The notes beneath the pieces are model-generated. The model was not told where the DNA came from, searched no databases, and saw only the letters and a list, made by a program, of their open reading frames with translations. Of a stretch of 64,000 nt of DNA, positions 8,148 through 16,750 are shown piece by piece. Every line of letters begins with the position of its first letter. Position 1 is the stretch's first letter. The stretch comes from Streptomyces sp. SCSIO 30461 (GTDB taxonomy: Bacteria > Actinomycetota > Actinomycetes > Streptomycetales > Streptomycetaceae). The position numbers were made by a program, and so were the translations under genes. The stretch covers positions 372,001-436,000 of the forward strand of contig NZ_CP146101.1 in NCBI RefSeq assembly GCF_037023745.1. The letters run 5' to 3'.

Positions 8148-8852
8148 ATGGCAGCAGCGCGGAAGCGGCGAGGACCAGCAGCTCGGAAGCGGCGAGAGCA
8201 GCGGCTCCGCGGCGGCGTCATCGCCGGGGGCGTGAGCGTCGTCCTCCTGGTGGCCTTCTGGAACGTCATCTGGCCCTATCTCGTCGGTGCGCTCGTTCTC
8301 GGTGGCGTCTCCGGCGCTGGGTTGTGGTTGTGGCGCACCGATCGGTTCATCAGAGGCGGTGATCGGCAGTGGCGGCATGACGAGGCCGTGAAGGCTGGGC
8401 ATCGCACGCTGGCTGAGGTCGACGCGATGACGGGGACGGAGTTCGAGGACTTCGTCGTGGAACTGTGCCGGCGAGACGGGTGCACCGATGTGCGGAGGGT
8501 CGGCGGCTCGCACGACAACGGAGCCGACGTGCTGGGGTCCCTTCCCGACGGGCGAAGCATGGTGATCCAGTGCAAGCGATACACGCCCAAAAGCAAGATC
8601 CCCAGCCGGGAGGTCCGGGATCTGCTCGGCGCCAGGGTGCACTTCAATGTCGACGTGGCGATCTTCGTGGCCACGACACACTTCAGCCGGCCGGCTGAGA
8701 AGTTCGCCACGGAGAACGACATACTCGCCGTCCATCGAGATCACCTCGGGCTGTGGAATAACGGTGCCTCGCTGCTGTCGCTCGGTGCGGTGAACGGCCT
8801 GGGGCAGGGAGACCGGCGGCACCGGGAGCGGTGGAAGGAGACGTACGAGTAG
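8148..8852 (+). CDS. membrane-anchored Mrr-like restriction endonuclease
   Basis: A 234-residue protein from ATG 8148, preceded by GGAGGGG; an upstream in-frame start is less likely. The N-terminus is basic ([16 protein letters not shown]). Two membrane helices follow at about 24-41 and 46-64. The C-terminal Mrr_cat domain starts at [13 protein letters not shown] and has D127 (DNGAD) and Q141-C-K143 (VIQCKRY), the usual D...QxK site, then FVATTHFS. Mrr-type enzymes cut modified or foreign DNA. The membrane anchor is common in Streptomyces members and suggests screening of DNA at the membrane. It is divergent from the Shedu-like gene with a 247-bp intergenic stretch. Confidence 0.85.
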   Translation: MAAARKRRGPAARKRREQRLRGGVIAGGVSVVLLVAFWNVIWPYLVGALVLGGVSGAGLWLWRTDRFIRGGDRQWRHDEAVKAGHRTLAEVDAMTGTEFEDFVVELCRRDGCTDVRRVGGSHDNGADVLGSLPDGRSMVIQCKRYTPKSKIPSREVRDLLGARVHFNVDVAIFVATTHFSRPAEKFATENDILAVHRDHLGLWNNGASLLSLGAVNGLGQGDRRHRERWKETYE

Positions 8853-8937
8853 AGGGGCGAGGACGGCCGGAAGACGATGGTGCGGGGGTAGGCGGAGTGG
8901 TCCGGGGCGGGTGTCCGGCGTCGGTACTCTGGAGCGC

Positions 8938-10362
8938 ATGTCTACTGCCCCGGTTCGCGTTCGTTTCGCCCCGTCCCCGACCGGCATGTTCCATGTCGGT
9001 GGTGCACGGTCCGCTCTCTACAACTGGGCTGTGGCGCGACAGTCCGGCGGCACGTTCGTCCTGCGGATCGAGGACACCGACGCGGCCCGGAACAAGCCGG
9101 AGTGGATCGACGGGATCATCAACGCGCTCGCGGCGATCGGCATCCACGGCGAGGACGCGGCCTTCGAGGGGCCGTACTTCCAGTCGCACAACGCCGACCG
9201 GCACCGGGAAGCGGCCCAGCACCTCTTCGCGGCCGGGCGGGCGTACTACTGCGACTGCACCCGGGAGCAGCTGAAGGAGCGCACGGGTTCGGATCACCTC
9301 GGGTACGACGGGTTCTGCCGGGAGCGGGGGCTGGCCTTCGAGGAAGGCCGGGCGCTGCGGTTCCGGACGCCGGACGAGGGCGAGACCGTCGTGGTCGACC
9401 TGGTCCGTGGGGAGCCGGCGTTTCCGAACAGCGCAATCGAGGACTTCGTGATCGCCCGTGGTGACGGGTCCCCGGTCTTCCTGATCGCCAACGTCGTCGA
9501 CGACCTGGACGAGGGCATCACGCAGGTCATCCGTGGCGAGGAGCACCTGTCGAACACGCCGAAGCAGCAGCTGCTGTGGGAGGCGCTCGGCGCGAAGCCG
9601 CCGGTGTGGGCGCACCTGCCGGTGATCGTGAACGAGAAGCGGCAGAAGCTGTCCAAGCGCCGTGACAAGGTCGCGCTGGAGGACTACCTCGCCGAGGGCT
9701 TCCTGCCCGAGGCGATGGTGAACTACCTCATGCTCCTGGGCTGGGGCCCGGGTGACGACCAGGAGATCCTCCCGTACGAGGAGCTGGAGCAGCTCTTCCG
9801 GATCGAGGACGTCAACACGGCGCCGGCCTTCTTCGACGTGAAGAAGCTGACGGCGTTCAACGGCGACTACATCCGCGCGCTGTCCCCGGAGCAGTTCGCC
9901 AACGCCTGCGCGCCGTGGCTCGTCGCCCCGTACGCGCCGTGGGCCCCGGAGGCGTTCGACAAGGACCTCTTCGAGGTGGCGGCCCCGCTGGCTCAGACCC
10001 GACTGGCGCTGCTGTCGGAGATCACCAGCTACGTGGACTTCCTGTTCCTCGACGAGCCGGTCGAGGACGAGGCGTCGTGGAACAAGGCGATGAAGGCGGG
10101 TGCTGGCGACATCCTGTCCGACGCCCGTGCCGAACTGGCCACCGTCGCGGACTGGAAGGCTGACGACCTGAAGGCCGTTCTGCTCGCCGTCGGCGAGAAG
10201 CACGGCCTCAAGCTGGGCAAGGCCCAGGCGCCCATCCGCGTCGCGGTCACCGGCCGGACGATCGGACTCCCGCTGTTCGAGTCCATGGAGCTGCTCGGAC
10301 GGGACCGTGTGCTGGCCCGTCTGGACGCGGCGGCCAAGAAGCTGGCCGCCGCGCAGGCGTAG
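8938..10362 (+). CDS. gltX: glutamyl-tRNA synthetase paralog
   Basis: A 474-residue class I synthetase. It has the HIGH-like signature in [16 protein letters not shown], the KMSKS-like [15 protein letters not shown], the Cys motif YYCDCTREQ with a later YDGFC, and RIEDTD. The sequence differs from the housekeeping Streptomyces GluRS as I remember it, and the gene sits inside an integrated element, so a second copy is likely. It ends 7 bp from the stop of the convergent biosynthetic operon. Possible roles are self-resistance to a GluRS inhibitor or supply of Glu-tRNA to the pathway; neither is shown by the sequence. Start ATG 8938 was chosen over an in-frame upstream start because homology begins there. 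Confidence 0.92.
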   Translation: MSTAPVRVRFAPSPTGMFHVGGARSALYNWAVARQSGGTFVLRIEDTDAARNKPEWIDGIINALAAIGIHGEDAAFEGPYFQSHNADRHREAAQHLFAAGRAYYCDCTREQLKERTGSDHLGYDGFCRERGLAFEEGRALRFRTPDEGETVVVDLVRGEPAFPNSAIEDFVIARGDGSPVFLIANVVDDLDEGITQVIRGEEHLSNTPKQQLLWEALGAKPPVWAHLPVIVNEKRQKLSKRRDKVALEDYLAEGFLPEAMVNYLMLLGWGPGDDQEILPYEELEQLFRIEDVNTAPAFFDVKKLTAFNGDYIRALSPEQFANACAPWLVAPYAPWAPEAFDKDLFEVAAPLAQTRLALLSEITSYVDFLFLDEPVEDEASWNKAMKAGAGDILSDARAELATVADWKADDLKAVLLAVGEKHGLKLGKAQAPIRVAVTGRTIGLPLFESMELLGRDRVLARLDAAAKKLAAAQA

Positions 10363-10369
10363 CCGTCGG

Positions 10370-11356
10370 TCAGGCGACCTTCGTGAGAAGGTCGCCCCAG
10401 GCGTGGCCGAAGTAGTTCAGATCGAACCGGGCCAGGGCCTCGTACGCGGCCTTGGCCTCGGTCTGGCGCACGGCAGCGCGTTCACGGACCTGTGTTGGCA
10501 GGCGCCCGAGGTCCGGGGTCGGCTGGCTGGTCAGCGCGGCGAGGTCGCCCAGGCCGGCCACCGGGCGGATCAGGCAGGGCAGGCCGAGCAGCAGGGCCTC
10601 GGCCGCGCAGCGGCTCCAGCCCTCCCGCATCTGGGGGAGGAAGACGCCAACATCGCACGCGCACAGCAGCCGCAGGTACTGCTCACGGTCGACGTCGAAG
10701 TGGGCACCGTCGAAGCCGATGGTGTTGCTGCCGCTGGTGATCACCCGCAGCCCGGGCGCGTCGGCCAGGGCCGCCGAGACCTCCTCGGTGCCCTTCCAGT
10801 GCACAGCCTTGCCCGCGTACACCCCGATCACGTCCGGCGACAGACCGAACTCTGCGCGGCACTCGGTCCGGTCGAAGCCACGGGTCCGCTCGACCTCCGT
10901 CATGTCGAAGGCGTTGTAGATCACCCGGACGTTGCGGACGCCTCGGGCCTGAAGGAAGTCGGCCCAGTACGGGGCGACGCAGACCACGGCGGCGCACTGG
11001 GGCAGTACGCGGAACAGGTGCTCCCAGAGCATGGCCTCGACGGGAGCGGAGTCGTGCTGCAAGGGCTCGTAGTGGTGGAAGAGAAACACCGTGCGGGCCC
11101 GCATTTCCGGCGTGAAGAGCAGCAGGCTCAGGTCGTCCCACACGAAGGTGCCGCTGGTGCCGTCGAGTGCCCGGATGGTCGGGGACAGGCGGGCGAGGTG
11201 GCGGAGCTTGCGCCAGCGGCGGACGCGGTAGGTGCGCTTGAGGTCCGGGACCGTGCGCCACTCCACGTCGTCGGCCGTCGCCTCGTGGAGCATCCGCAGG
11301 TAGACCCGGCCGCCGGTCCGGCCGACCGGCTCCATCGAGTAGACGACCCGCTTCAC
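10370..11356 (-). CDS. glycosyltransferase family 4-like, last gene of the biosynthetic operon
   Basis: A 328-residue protein from GTG 11356, preceded by AGGAGG. It has a GT-B Rossmann C-terminal half: IGVYAGKAVHWKGTEEV, GLRVITSGSN, CDVGVFLPQMREGWSRCAAE and ALLLGLPCLIRP, with the acidic Glu where retaining GT4 enzymes bind the donor phosphate region. The N-terminal acceptor half is less recognisable (FLFHHYEPLQHD). The GTG overlaps the stop of the upstream HD gene, so translation is coupled. It should add a sugar to the pathway product; donor and acceptor are unknown. Confidence 0.8.
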   Translation of the reverse strand: MKRVVYSMEPVGRTGGRVYLRMLHEATADDVEWRTVPDLKRTYRVRRWRKLRHLARLSPTIRALDGTSGTFVWDDLSLLLFTPEMRARTVFLFHHYEPLQHDSAPVEAMLWEHLFRVLPQCAAVVCVAPYWADFLQARGVRNVRVIYNAFDMTEVERTRGFDRTECRAEFGLSPDVIGVYAGKAVHWKGTEEVSAALADAPGLRVITSGSNTIGFDGAHFDVDREQYLRLLCACDVGVFLPQMREGWSRCAAEALLLGLPCLIRPVAGLGDLAALTSQPTPDLGRLPTQVRERAAVRQTEAKAAYEALARFDLNYFGHAWGDLLTKVA

Positions 11357-11967
11357 GGACGTACCTCCTGTTGCTGTTGGACGTACTCGGCGTGGAGCAG
11401 CGCGCGCATGGCCTCCAGCTGGGGGCTGAGGCCGCGAGCGGCTTCGGCGAGCGGGAGGTAGAAGTCCTTCAGGCTCCGGAGGAACCGTCGGCGCCTGTCG
11501 ACGTTGGGTGAGGCGGATAGATCGCGCAGGTTGTGGAGGCGGTCGGCGAGCCGGACGAGGAGGTCCTCGGACGGGAGCGCGGCCTGCTTGAAGCGCCACC
11601 CGGTTTCGTCGCCGACGGCCTTGGGGCGCTCTTCGAGGCGGTGGTCGGCCGTCATCGCACGCAGGCGGTTGGTGAACGGGGCGCCGAGGTGCTGGACGAG
11701 CAGCGCCTCCGATTCGGGAGCCACCTCCAGGGCGTCGTGGAGGAGGGCGAGGAGCAGGGCCTCGGGGTGGCTGACCCTGATCTCGGCGCGCAAGAGCGTG
11801 ACGACGGCCAGCGGGTGTTCCAGGTACGGGGTGCCCTGGTCGCGGGTGCGGCTGTCGTAGACGGTGAGGGCGAGGGCGCCGGCGACGCGGGCGCGGGACT
11901 GCTCGTCCGTGCTCCACGCGGCGGCGCCGAGGGTGGTCAGGACGTGGTCCAGGTCGATGGGGTTCAT
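11353..11967 (-). CDS. HD-domain phosphohydrolase, SpoT/RelA hydrolase-like
   Basis: A 204-residue protein from ATG 11967. The SpoT-type HD pattern is seen as GTPYLEHPLAVVTLL (first His), ALLLALLHDALEVAPE (HD) and LVRLADRLHNLRDL (last Asp and His). There is no synthetase, TGS or ACT domain, so it is a stand-alone hydrolase. It may act on ppGpp, or more likely on a nucleotide or phosphate intermediate of the pathway. It lies between the carbamoyltransferase (5-nt gap) and the glycosyltransferase (4-nt overlap). Confidence 0.82.
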   Translation of the reverse strand: MNPIDLDHVLTTLGAAAWSTDEQSRARVAGALALTVYDSRTRDQGTPYLEHPLAVVTLLRAEIRVSHPEALLLALLHDALEVAPESEALLVQHLGAPFTNRLRAMTADHRLEERPKAVGDETGWRFKQAALPSEDLLVRLADRLHNLRDLSASPNVDRRRRFLRSLKDFYLPLAEAARGLSPQLEAMRALLHAEYVQQQQEVRP

Positions 11968-11972
11968 CCGCC

Positions 11973-13682
11973 TCACTTCGTACGGAGGGCCGTGGCACGG
12001 GGGTCGGGCACGTGGTCGGCGAGGAGCAGGGTGTCGCCGACCGCCAGGGCGTCGAGGCCGAGGTCTGCCGCCGCTGCCACGGCCTGCTCGGCGGTCCGCA
12101 GGATCGGGGTGCCCTTGCGGTTGAAGGAGGTGTTCAACAGCAGCGGCAGTCCGGTGCGCTCGTGGAACTGCTCCAGGAGTTCGTGCAGGCCCTGGTGGTC
12201 GGGGGCGACGGACTGGACTCGGGCCGTGCCGTCGTGGTGGGTGACCGCGGCGATGCGGTCCGCTCGGCATCGGCGGACGCGGGCGACACGGTTCATGAAG
12301 GGGTCGCCCGCCGACATGAGCCACTCCGTGGCGTGCTCGGCGAGGACAGCCGGCGCGAAGGGGCGGTACGTGGCTCGCTTCTTGATGGCGTTGAGCCGGT
12401 CGCGCGTGGCGGCGTGGCCGGGGTGGGCGAGGATCGAGCGATGGCCGAGGGCTCGCGGCCCGAATTCGAGTTGTCCCTGCACCCAGCCGACAATGCGGTG
12501 TTCGGCGAGCAGCGCGCCCACCGTAGGTGCCAGTGAGGTCCCGAGGCCGGCCAGGGGGCGGTATCCGGTCGGCACCGCCGGCACCGCGCCCGGGTGCGGG
12601 CCCCAGGCCGCGTCGGTCGGCACCGGGAGGCGCTCCTGCCCGAGCTGGTAGTGCCAGCCGTAGAGCGCGGCACCCACGGCCGTGCCCGCGTCGTGCGGGG
12701 CCGGTGCCACGAAGAGGGTATCGAAGCCGCTGTCGGCTGCCAGATGGCCGTTGAGGTGGGAGTTCAGGGCGCACCCGCCGGAGAACACCAACGTCGAGGC
12801 TCTGGTGAGCCGTTGCAGGTGGCGGGCGATGTGGACGACGGATTCGGCGAAGACCTCCTGGACGGCGGCGGCCAGGTCAGCCCGCTTGTGTTTCGGCTGC
12901 TCGGCGACGTTGTCGGCGGTCCAGGCACGGCCGCCGAGCAGCAGCGGTGTGCTGCTGTCCGCCGAGCCCCAGGGGTGATTGATGCGGACCCCGCCGTCGT
13001 CGCCGAGCCGGACCAGCTCGCGGATCTGCGCTCCGTAGCGCTGGGGATCGCCGAAGGCCGCGAGCGCCATCATGCTGCCCTCGGGCTCGTCGCCGGGCGG
13101 GATCACCCGCCGGGCGAGGTTCCGGTAGAAGTGCCCGAGGGAGGAGTGGACGCGCCGGGGGCCGGCCGGGCTGGGGACGACGGTCGGCATGCCCTGGTGG
13201 AGGCGGTCGATGCGATCGGGTCGCAGGTCGTACCCGGTGATGCGTTCCCGGCCAGGGCCGAAGTCGGAGCCGAGAGAAGAGCCGCCGGCGTCGATGACGA
13301 GGCCCGCCGCGTTCTCGTGGCCGGAGAGCAGGTAGCCGGAGAGCACGTGGGCCGTGTGGTGGGAGAGAAGACGGAGGTGTTCGCCGAGCGGGGCGGGCAG
13401 GAGGGCGGCGAGTTCGTCTCGCTCCTCGGCCAACCACCAGCCGGCGGCGGGGTTGGGGCGCATGGAGGCGGCCCAGACGGCGTCGATGTCCTGCGGTTCG
13501 AGGCCGGCGGCCTCCAGGCACCACTGAAGCGCGCGGGTCGGGGCGGTGAGCGTGCCCTTGCGGGTGGGGTGGTTGTGCTTGACGCCGCTCCAGCGTTCCT
13601 CTTCGGCCGCGTAGAGGCGGCCGTCGACGAGTAAGGCGGCGCTGGTGTCGTGGTGGAAGTTCAGTCCGAGGACTGCGGGCAT
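11973..13682 (-). CDS. carbamoyltransferase, NodU/CmcH family
   Basis: A 569-residue protein from ATG 13682. The N-terminal Kae1-like ATPase fold shows LGLNFHHDTSAALLVDG, LSHHTAHVLSGYLL, GLVIDAGGSSLGSD and FSGGCALNSHLNG. The C-terminal region has GWVQGQLEFGPRALGHRSIL and LPLLLNTSFNRKGTPI, hallmarks of the family. These enzymes use carbamoyl phosphate and ATP to put an O-carbamoyl group on antibiotics such as cephamycin, novobiocin and tobramycin. Codon 17 is TTA (13632-13634), which ties full translation to the bldA tRNA. It is the clearest tailoring enzyme of the operon. Confidence 0.92.
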   Translation of the reverse strand: MPAVLGLNFHHDTSAALLVDGRLYAAEEERWSGVKHNHPTRKGTLTAPTRALQWCLEAAGLEPQDIDAVWAASMRPNPAAGWWLAEERDELAALLPAPLGEHLRLLSHHTAHVLSGYLLSGHENAAGLVIDAGGSSLGSDFGPGRERITGYDLRPDRIDRLHQGMPTVVPSPAGPRRVHSSLGHFYRNLARRVIPPGDEPEGSMMALAAFGDPQRYGAQIRELVRLGDDGGVRINHPWGSADSSTPLLLGGRAWTADNVAEQPKHKRADLAAAVQEVFAESVVHIARHLQRLTRASTLVFSGGCALNSHLNGHLAADSGFDTLFVAPAPHDAGTAVGAALYGWHYQLGQERLPVPTDAAWGPHPGAVPAVPTGYRPLAGLGTSLAPTVGALLAEHRIVGWVQGQLEFGPRALGHRSILAHPGHAATRDRLNAIKKRATYRPFAPAVLAEHATEWLMSAGDPFMNRVARVRRCRADRIAAVTHHDGTARVQSVAPDHQGLHELLEQFHERTGLPLLLNTSFNRKGTPILRTAEQAVAAAADLGLDALAVGDTLLLADHVPDPRATALRTK

Positions 13683-13705
13683 GGTGGTGTACCTCCGGTT
13701 TGGGG

Positions 13706-14503
13706 TCAGACGGTGAGGGCCGGGGCGGGGAGGAGGGCGGCGCCGGAGTCGGTGTACTCGTGGCAGCGCAGGCAGAACCGGAAGTGGTGGCTTCGGGGCG
13801 CGAATACCTTGGCCGCGAAGTCCTCGTCCCAGATGCTGAATTCGCTGTCGTCCTTCGCCATGGCGTTGAAGCAGCGGTAGCAGGATCCGTCCATCTCGAT
13901 CATCAGGTGCTGGTCGAGGTAGCGGTCGCACATGCCGCGCAGTTCGTTCGCCGGCTGGCCGACGTCGACGTGGTGCACGTGGTTGGTGACGTGGATGGCG
14001 CCGTACCTGTCGCACAGCCTCGCGAGCTGCGCGAGACGGGTGGAACTGATGCCTTCCAGAACGCTGTTGATGACCACGGTCTTGCCGGCCTCGCGAAGGC
14101 GGGGGACGACGGCGTGTACCTCGTCGTAGTTCTCGTGCTCGTCGTCGCAGCCGATGAGGACCTGGTCGTACGAGCGGAGAGTGGCCTCCATGATCCGTTT
14201 GTTGCGGGCCAGGGTGATGGCGTTCGTGCCCAGGACCATGACCTTGTCCGGCAGGCGGGTGCGGGCCGTCTCGCTGAGGGCGGGGAAGTCCCGGTGGACG
14301 GTGGGCTCGCCGCCGTTGATGTGCAGCTGCTGGAAGGGGATGGTCTCCAGCCGGGTCAGGATGGTGGAGAACAGCTCCATGGACATGTTCTCGCCCTGGG
14401 CGCCGTCGGCGAAGATGCAGAAGTCGCAGGACCGGTTGCACTTCGTCGTGATCTTGATCTTGGCCGTTTTCAGGGCGCGGGGCAGGGGCGCACGCGCGGG
14501 CAT
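13706..14503 (-). CDS. radical SAM protein with C-terminal Cys motifs
   Basis: A 265-residue protein. The [4Fe-4S]-SAM motif is C22-x3-C26-x2-C29 (CNRSCDFC), followed by the SAM-contact HINGGEPTVH. The C-terminus has CYRCFNAMAK and CLRCHEY, Cys pairs that could bind an auxiliary cluster as in SPASM or twitch enzymes. It is short for a SPASM protein. It lies 23 nt before the carbamoyltransferase in the operon. The reaction is not predictable from the sequence. Confidence 0.85.
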   Translation of the reverse strand: MPARAPLPRALKTAKIKITTKCNRSCDFCIFADGAQGENMSMELFSTILTRLETIPFQQLHINGGEPTVHRDFPALSETARTRLPDKVMVLGTNAITLARNKRIMEATLRSYDQVLIGCDDEHENYDEVHAVVPRLREAGKTVVINSVLEGISSTRLAQLARLCDRYGAIHVTNHVHHVDVGQPANELRGMCDRYLDQHLMIEMDGSCYRCFNAMAKDDSEFSIWDEDFAAKVFAPRSHHFRFCLRCHEYTDSGAALLPAPALTV

Positions 14504-14519
14504 GGCTGGACTCCTTGGG

Positions 14520-15638
14520 TCAGGGGTGGACGTCGGCAGGGGTGAGGCTGAGGAAGTCCTGGACGGTGGACTTCTGCCGGTGCCAGAGCGCGAGGGTTGC
14601 GCGCAGGGTGCCGGCGGTGGTCGGTTCGGTGGGGATCAGCGTCGCCATCCGGGCAGCCAGCCGCTGGGCGGGAGTGGCTTCCTCCGCTGCGAGCGCGTTC
14701 AGGGTCCGCGCGGCGGCTCGGAGTTCCTTTGCCTCGCGCCGGATCAGGTAGTTGGTTGCCACGCCGGGCGGCGGGGCGAGGTAGTACAGCCAGCGGGCGA
14801 CGCGGACACGGAGCATCCCGGCGGTCATCACCCAGTCGGTACGGGCCTGCTCCTCGAGCTTGCTGGCAGTGCTGGCCGCGTCGGGAACGCGGCGCATCGC
14901 CGCCTCCAGGGCGACATGGGCCATGCGGAGCAGGTGACGCGGACTTCGAGGACGGGCATCGGGTCGGTTGCCAGCGTCCCCGAGGAACAGCTCGGCGTAC
15001 CCGTCCAGCCCGGCCGGCCGCCACTGTGTGAGTGCGGCCGTCTTGCCGGGGCAGCGGGTCCGTGTCGCGAGCGCGGCGGCGGCGAACCAGCACGGGGCGA
15101 GGTAGTGCCAGGCCACGCAGTGGCGCCGGTACGCGGCGATGTCCTCCACCACGTTGTCTGTACTGTCCGTCGCCAGCTGGTACCGGCCGCCCAGCCGCCC
15201 CTGGAGGATGCCCCGGTAGAACCGCTCGTCGACCTCGCACCACGGCGCCATCTGGGCCCGGGACTTCCAACGCTGGAAGTCCCGCGTACTCCCGCTGATC
15301 AACGACCAGGTCGCGAGCTCGGGCGCGGAGACGAGCCGCCCGTCCGCCTCGGCCACGGTGAACGCGAAGCCGGGCGGATGCTCCAGGAGACGCCGATGGG
15401 AGACGTCCCGGCCGACTGCGGCGGTGTGCGCGGCGGCCAGGCGGTGGTTCCACTCCTCCCAGTCCGCCGGGGCCTGGGGGAGGAGGACCCGTACGTCGAT
15501 ATCGGAGTGGGGAGCCAGCAGGTCGGCCGGCTGCCACTTGTGGGTGAGCATCACCGCGCCGACTCCGTGGGCGTCCAGCTCGCGTTCGTACAGCGCTCCG
15601 AGCCCCGAGTAGAGGGGCGGCGCTTCGACCACCGACAT
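14520..15638 (-). CDS. nucleotidyltransferase-like protein
   Basis: A 372-residue protein whose ATG overlaps the stop of the upstream radical SAM gene (ATGA). Near the N-terminus, APHSDIDVRVLLP resembles the hDhDh metal-binding strand of nucleotidyltransferase-fold proteins, after a helix (LLTHKW-like VMLTHKWQPADL). The remainder is helical, rich in Ala and Arg, and has no domain I can name. It may transfer a nucleotidyl group to the pathway intermediate or be a catalytically different member of the fold. Confidence 0.55.
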   Translation of the reverse strand: MSVVEAPPLYSGLGALYERELDAHGVGAVMLTHKWQPADLLAPHSDIDVRVLLPQAPADWEEWNHRLAAAHTAAVGRDVSHRRLLEHPPGFAFTVAEADGRLVSAPELATWSLISGSTRDFQRWKSRAQMAPWCEVDERFYRGILQGRLGGRYQLATDSTDNVVEDIAAYRRHCVAWHYLAPCWFAAAALATRTRCPGKTAALTQWRPAGLDGYAELFLGDAGNRPDARPRSPRHLLRMAHVALEAAMRRVPDAASTASKLEEQARTDWVMTAGMLRVRVARWLYYLAPPPGVATNYLIRREAKELRAAARTLNALAAEEATPAQRLAARMATLIPTEPTTAGTLRATLALWHRQKSTVQDFLSLTPADVHP

Positions 15639-16747
15639 CACCGCTCCCCGGTGGACGCGCGGGCGCAGGCGGGCTGCGCCTCGTTCGTGGTGAGAAGGGG
15701 GAGCAGGGGCAGGACTGGGGTGCCTTCGGGGCGTTCCATCCGATCCCAGCGCAGGTCGTAGTCGACGTAGTGGAAGCCCTGCCAGGCGTCGTTGGTGTTG
15801 CGGTCGAGCATGGCCTGGAAGAGGTGGGCGAAGGCGTCGCCGAGGGTGCCGTCGGCCAGGTGGGGCTTCAGAGGGATGTCGCGGTTGTGGAGGATGCAGG
15901 GGCGGGCCACGCCCGTGGGTGTGATCTTGATGCGGTTGGCGTCGGAGCAGGTGGCGCAGCTGGAGTTGGAGATGAAGCCGATCGAGCCCGCCCAGCCGTC
16001 CGGGCGGAGGTACTGCCCGGGGCTGCGGACCCCGAGCTCGTCCCTGCGGACCTCGCCGGCGTTCGCGAACCACTCGTGGAGGCGGGCGCGGACCTCGGCC
16101 TCGTTGATGAACTCGGTGTCGAAGAGCGCCTGGGCGGGGCCGATGTTCTGGAGTTCGATCAGCCGGACGGCGATGGGCAGTTCGCGGGCGAGCTCGGCCA
16201 CGGCGAAGGCGTCATCCAGGTAGGTGCGCTGGAGAACACAGTTGATCTTCACGCGCAGGCCGAGAGCGAGGGCGGTGTCGAGGGTGCGCCGGGTGATGCG
16301 AGGGTCGCCGCCGCCCATGATCTCGGCGGACCGGTCGGGGTCGAGGCTGTGCAGGCTGAGGTTGAGGTACGTCAGGCCGGCGCTGTGGAGCTTCCGGACG
16401 CTCAGACCACGGCGCAGGTTGCCGTGGCTGGTCATGCCGATCGCGGCGTCGGCCCCGAGGCCGTCGGCCAGGCCCGCGATCACGTCGAGGATGTCCGCCC
16501 GGAGGGTCGGCTCCCCGCCGGAGCAGTGCGCCTTCCTGATCTTCCAGGCGCCGGCCTCGGCGGCGATGGCCGCGTAATCGGAGACGGTCAGCGGACGTTC
16601 TTTGTGCCCGTAGTCCGGCATACAACGCGGCTTGCAGAACACGCAGTCCAGGTTGCAGAGCGAGTTCAGGGTGAAGGCCAGGTAGGGGTGGTTGCGGCCG
16701 GTCGCGGCGAAGGCGGCGGCGAGGTCGTGGTGGCGCGTGGTGGGCAT
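15638..16747 (-). CDS. MoaA-like radical SAM enzyme
   Basis: A 369-residue protein. The SAM cluster is C31-x3-C35-x2-C38 (CNLDCVFCKPRC), followed by HCSGGEPTLR, LNLSLHSLDPD and VKINCVLQR. The C-terminal part has CATCSDANRIKITPTG and then ARPCILHNRD, the second [4Fe-4S] site of MoaA. The C-terminal Gly-Gly needed by true MoaA is absent; the end reads ARASTGER. It is therefore probably a MoaA-fold enzyme acting on a nucleotide or sugar-like substrate in secondary metabolism, as PolH does in polyoxin-type pathways. It lies 3 nt after the dehydrogenase stop. Confidence 0.85.
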   Translation of the reverse strand: MPTTRHHDLAAAFAATGRNHPYLAFTLNSLCNLDCVFCKPRCMPDYGHKERPLTVSDYAAIAAEAGAWKIRKAHCSGGEPTLRADILDVIAGLADGLGADAAIGMTSHGNLRRGLSVRKLHSAGLTYLNLSLHSLDPDRSAEIMGGGDPRITRRTLDTALALGLRVKINCVLQRTYLDDAFAVAELARELPIAVRLIELQNIGPAQALFDTEFINEAEVRARLHEWFANAGEVRRDELGVRSPGQYLRPDGWAGSIGFISNSSCATCSDANRIKITPTGVARPCILHNRDIPLKPHLADGTLGDAFAHLFQAMLDRNTNDAWQGFHYVDYDLRWDRMERPEGTPVLPLLPLLTTNEAQPACARASTGER

Positions 16748-16750
16748 CGG

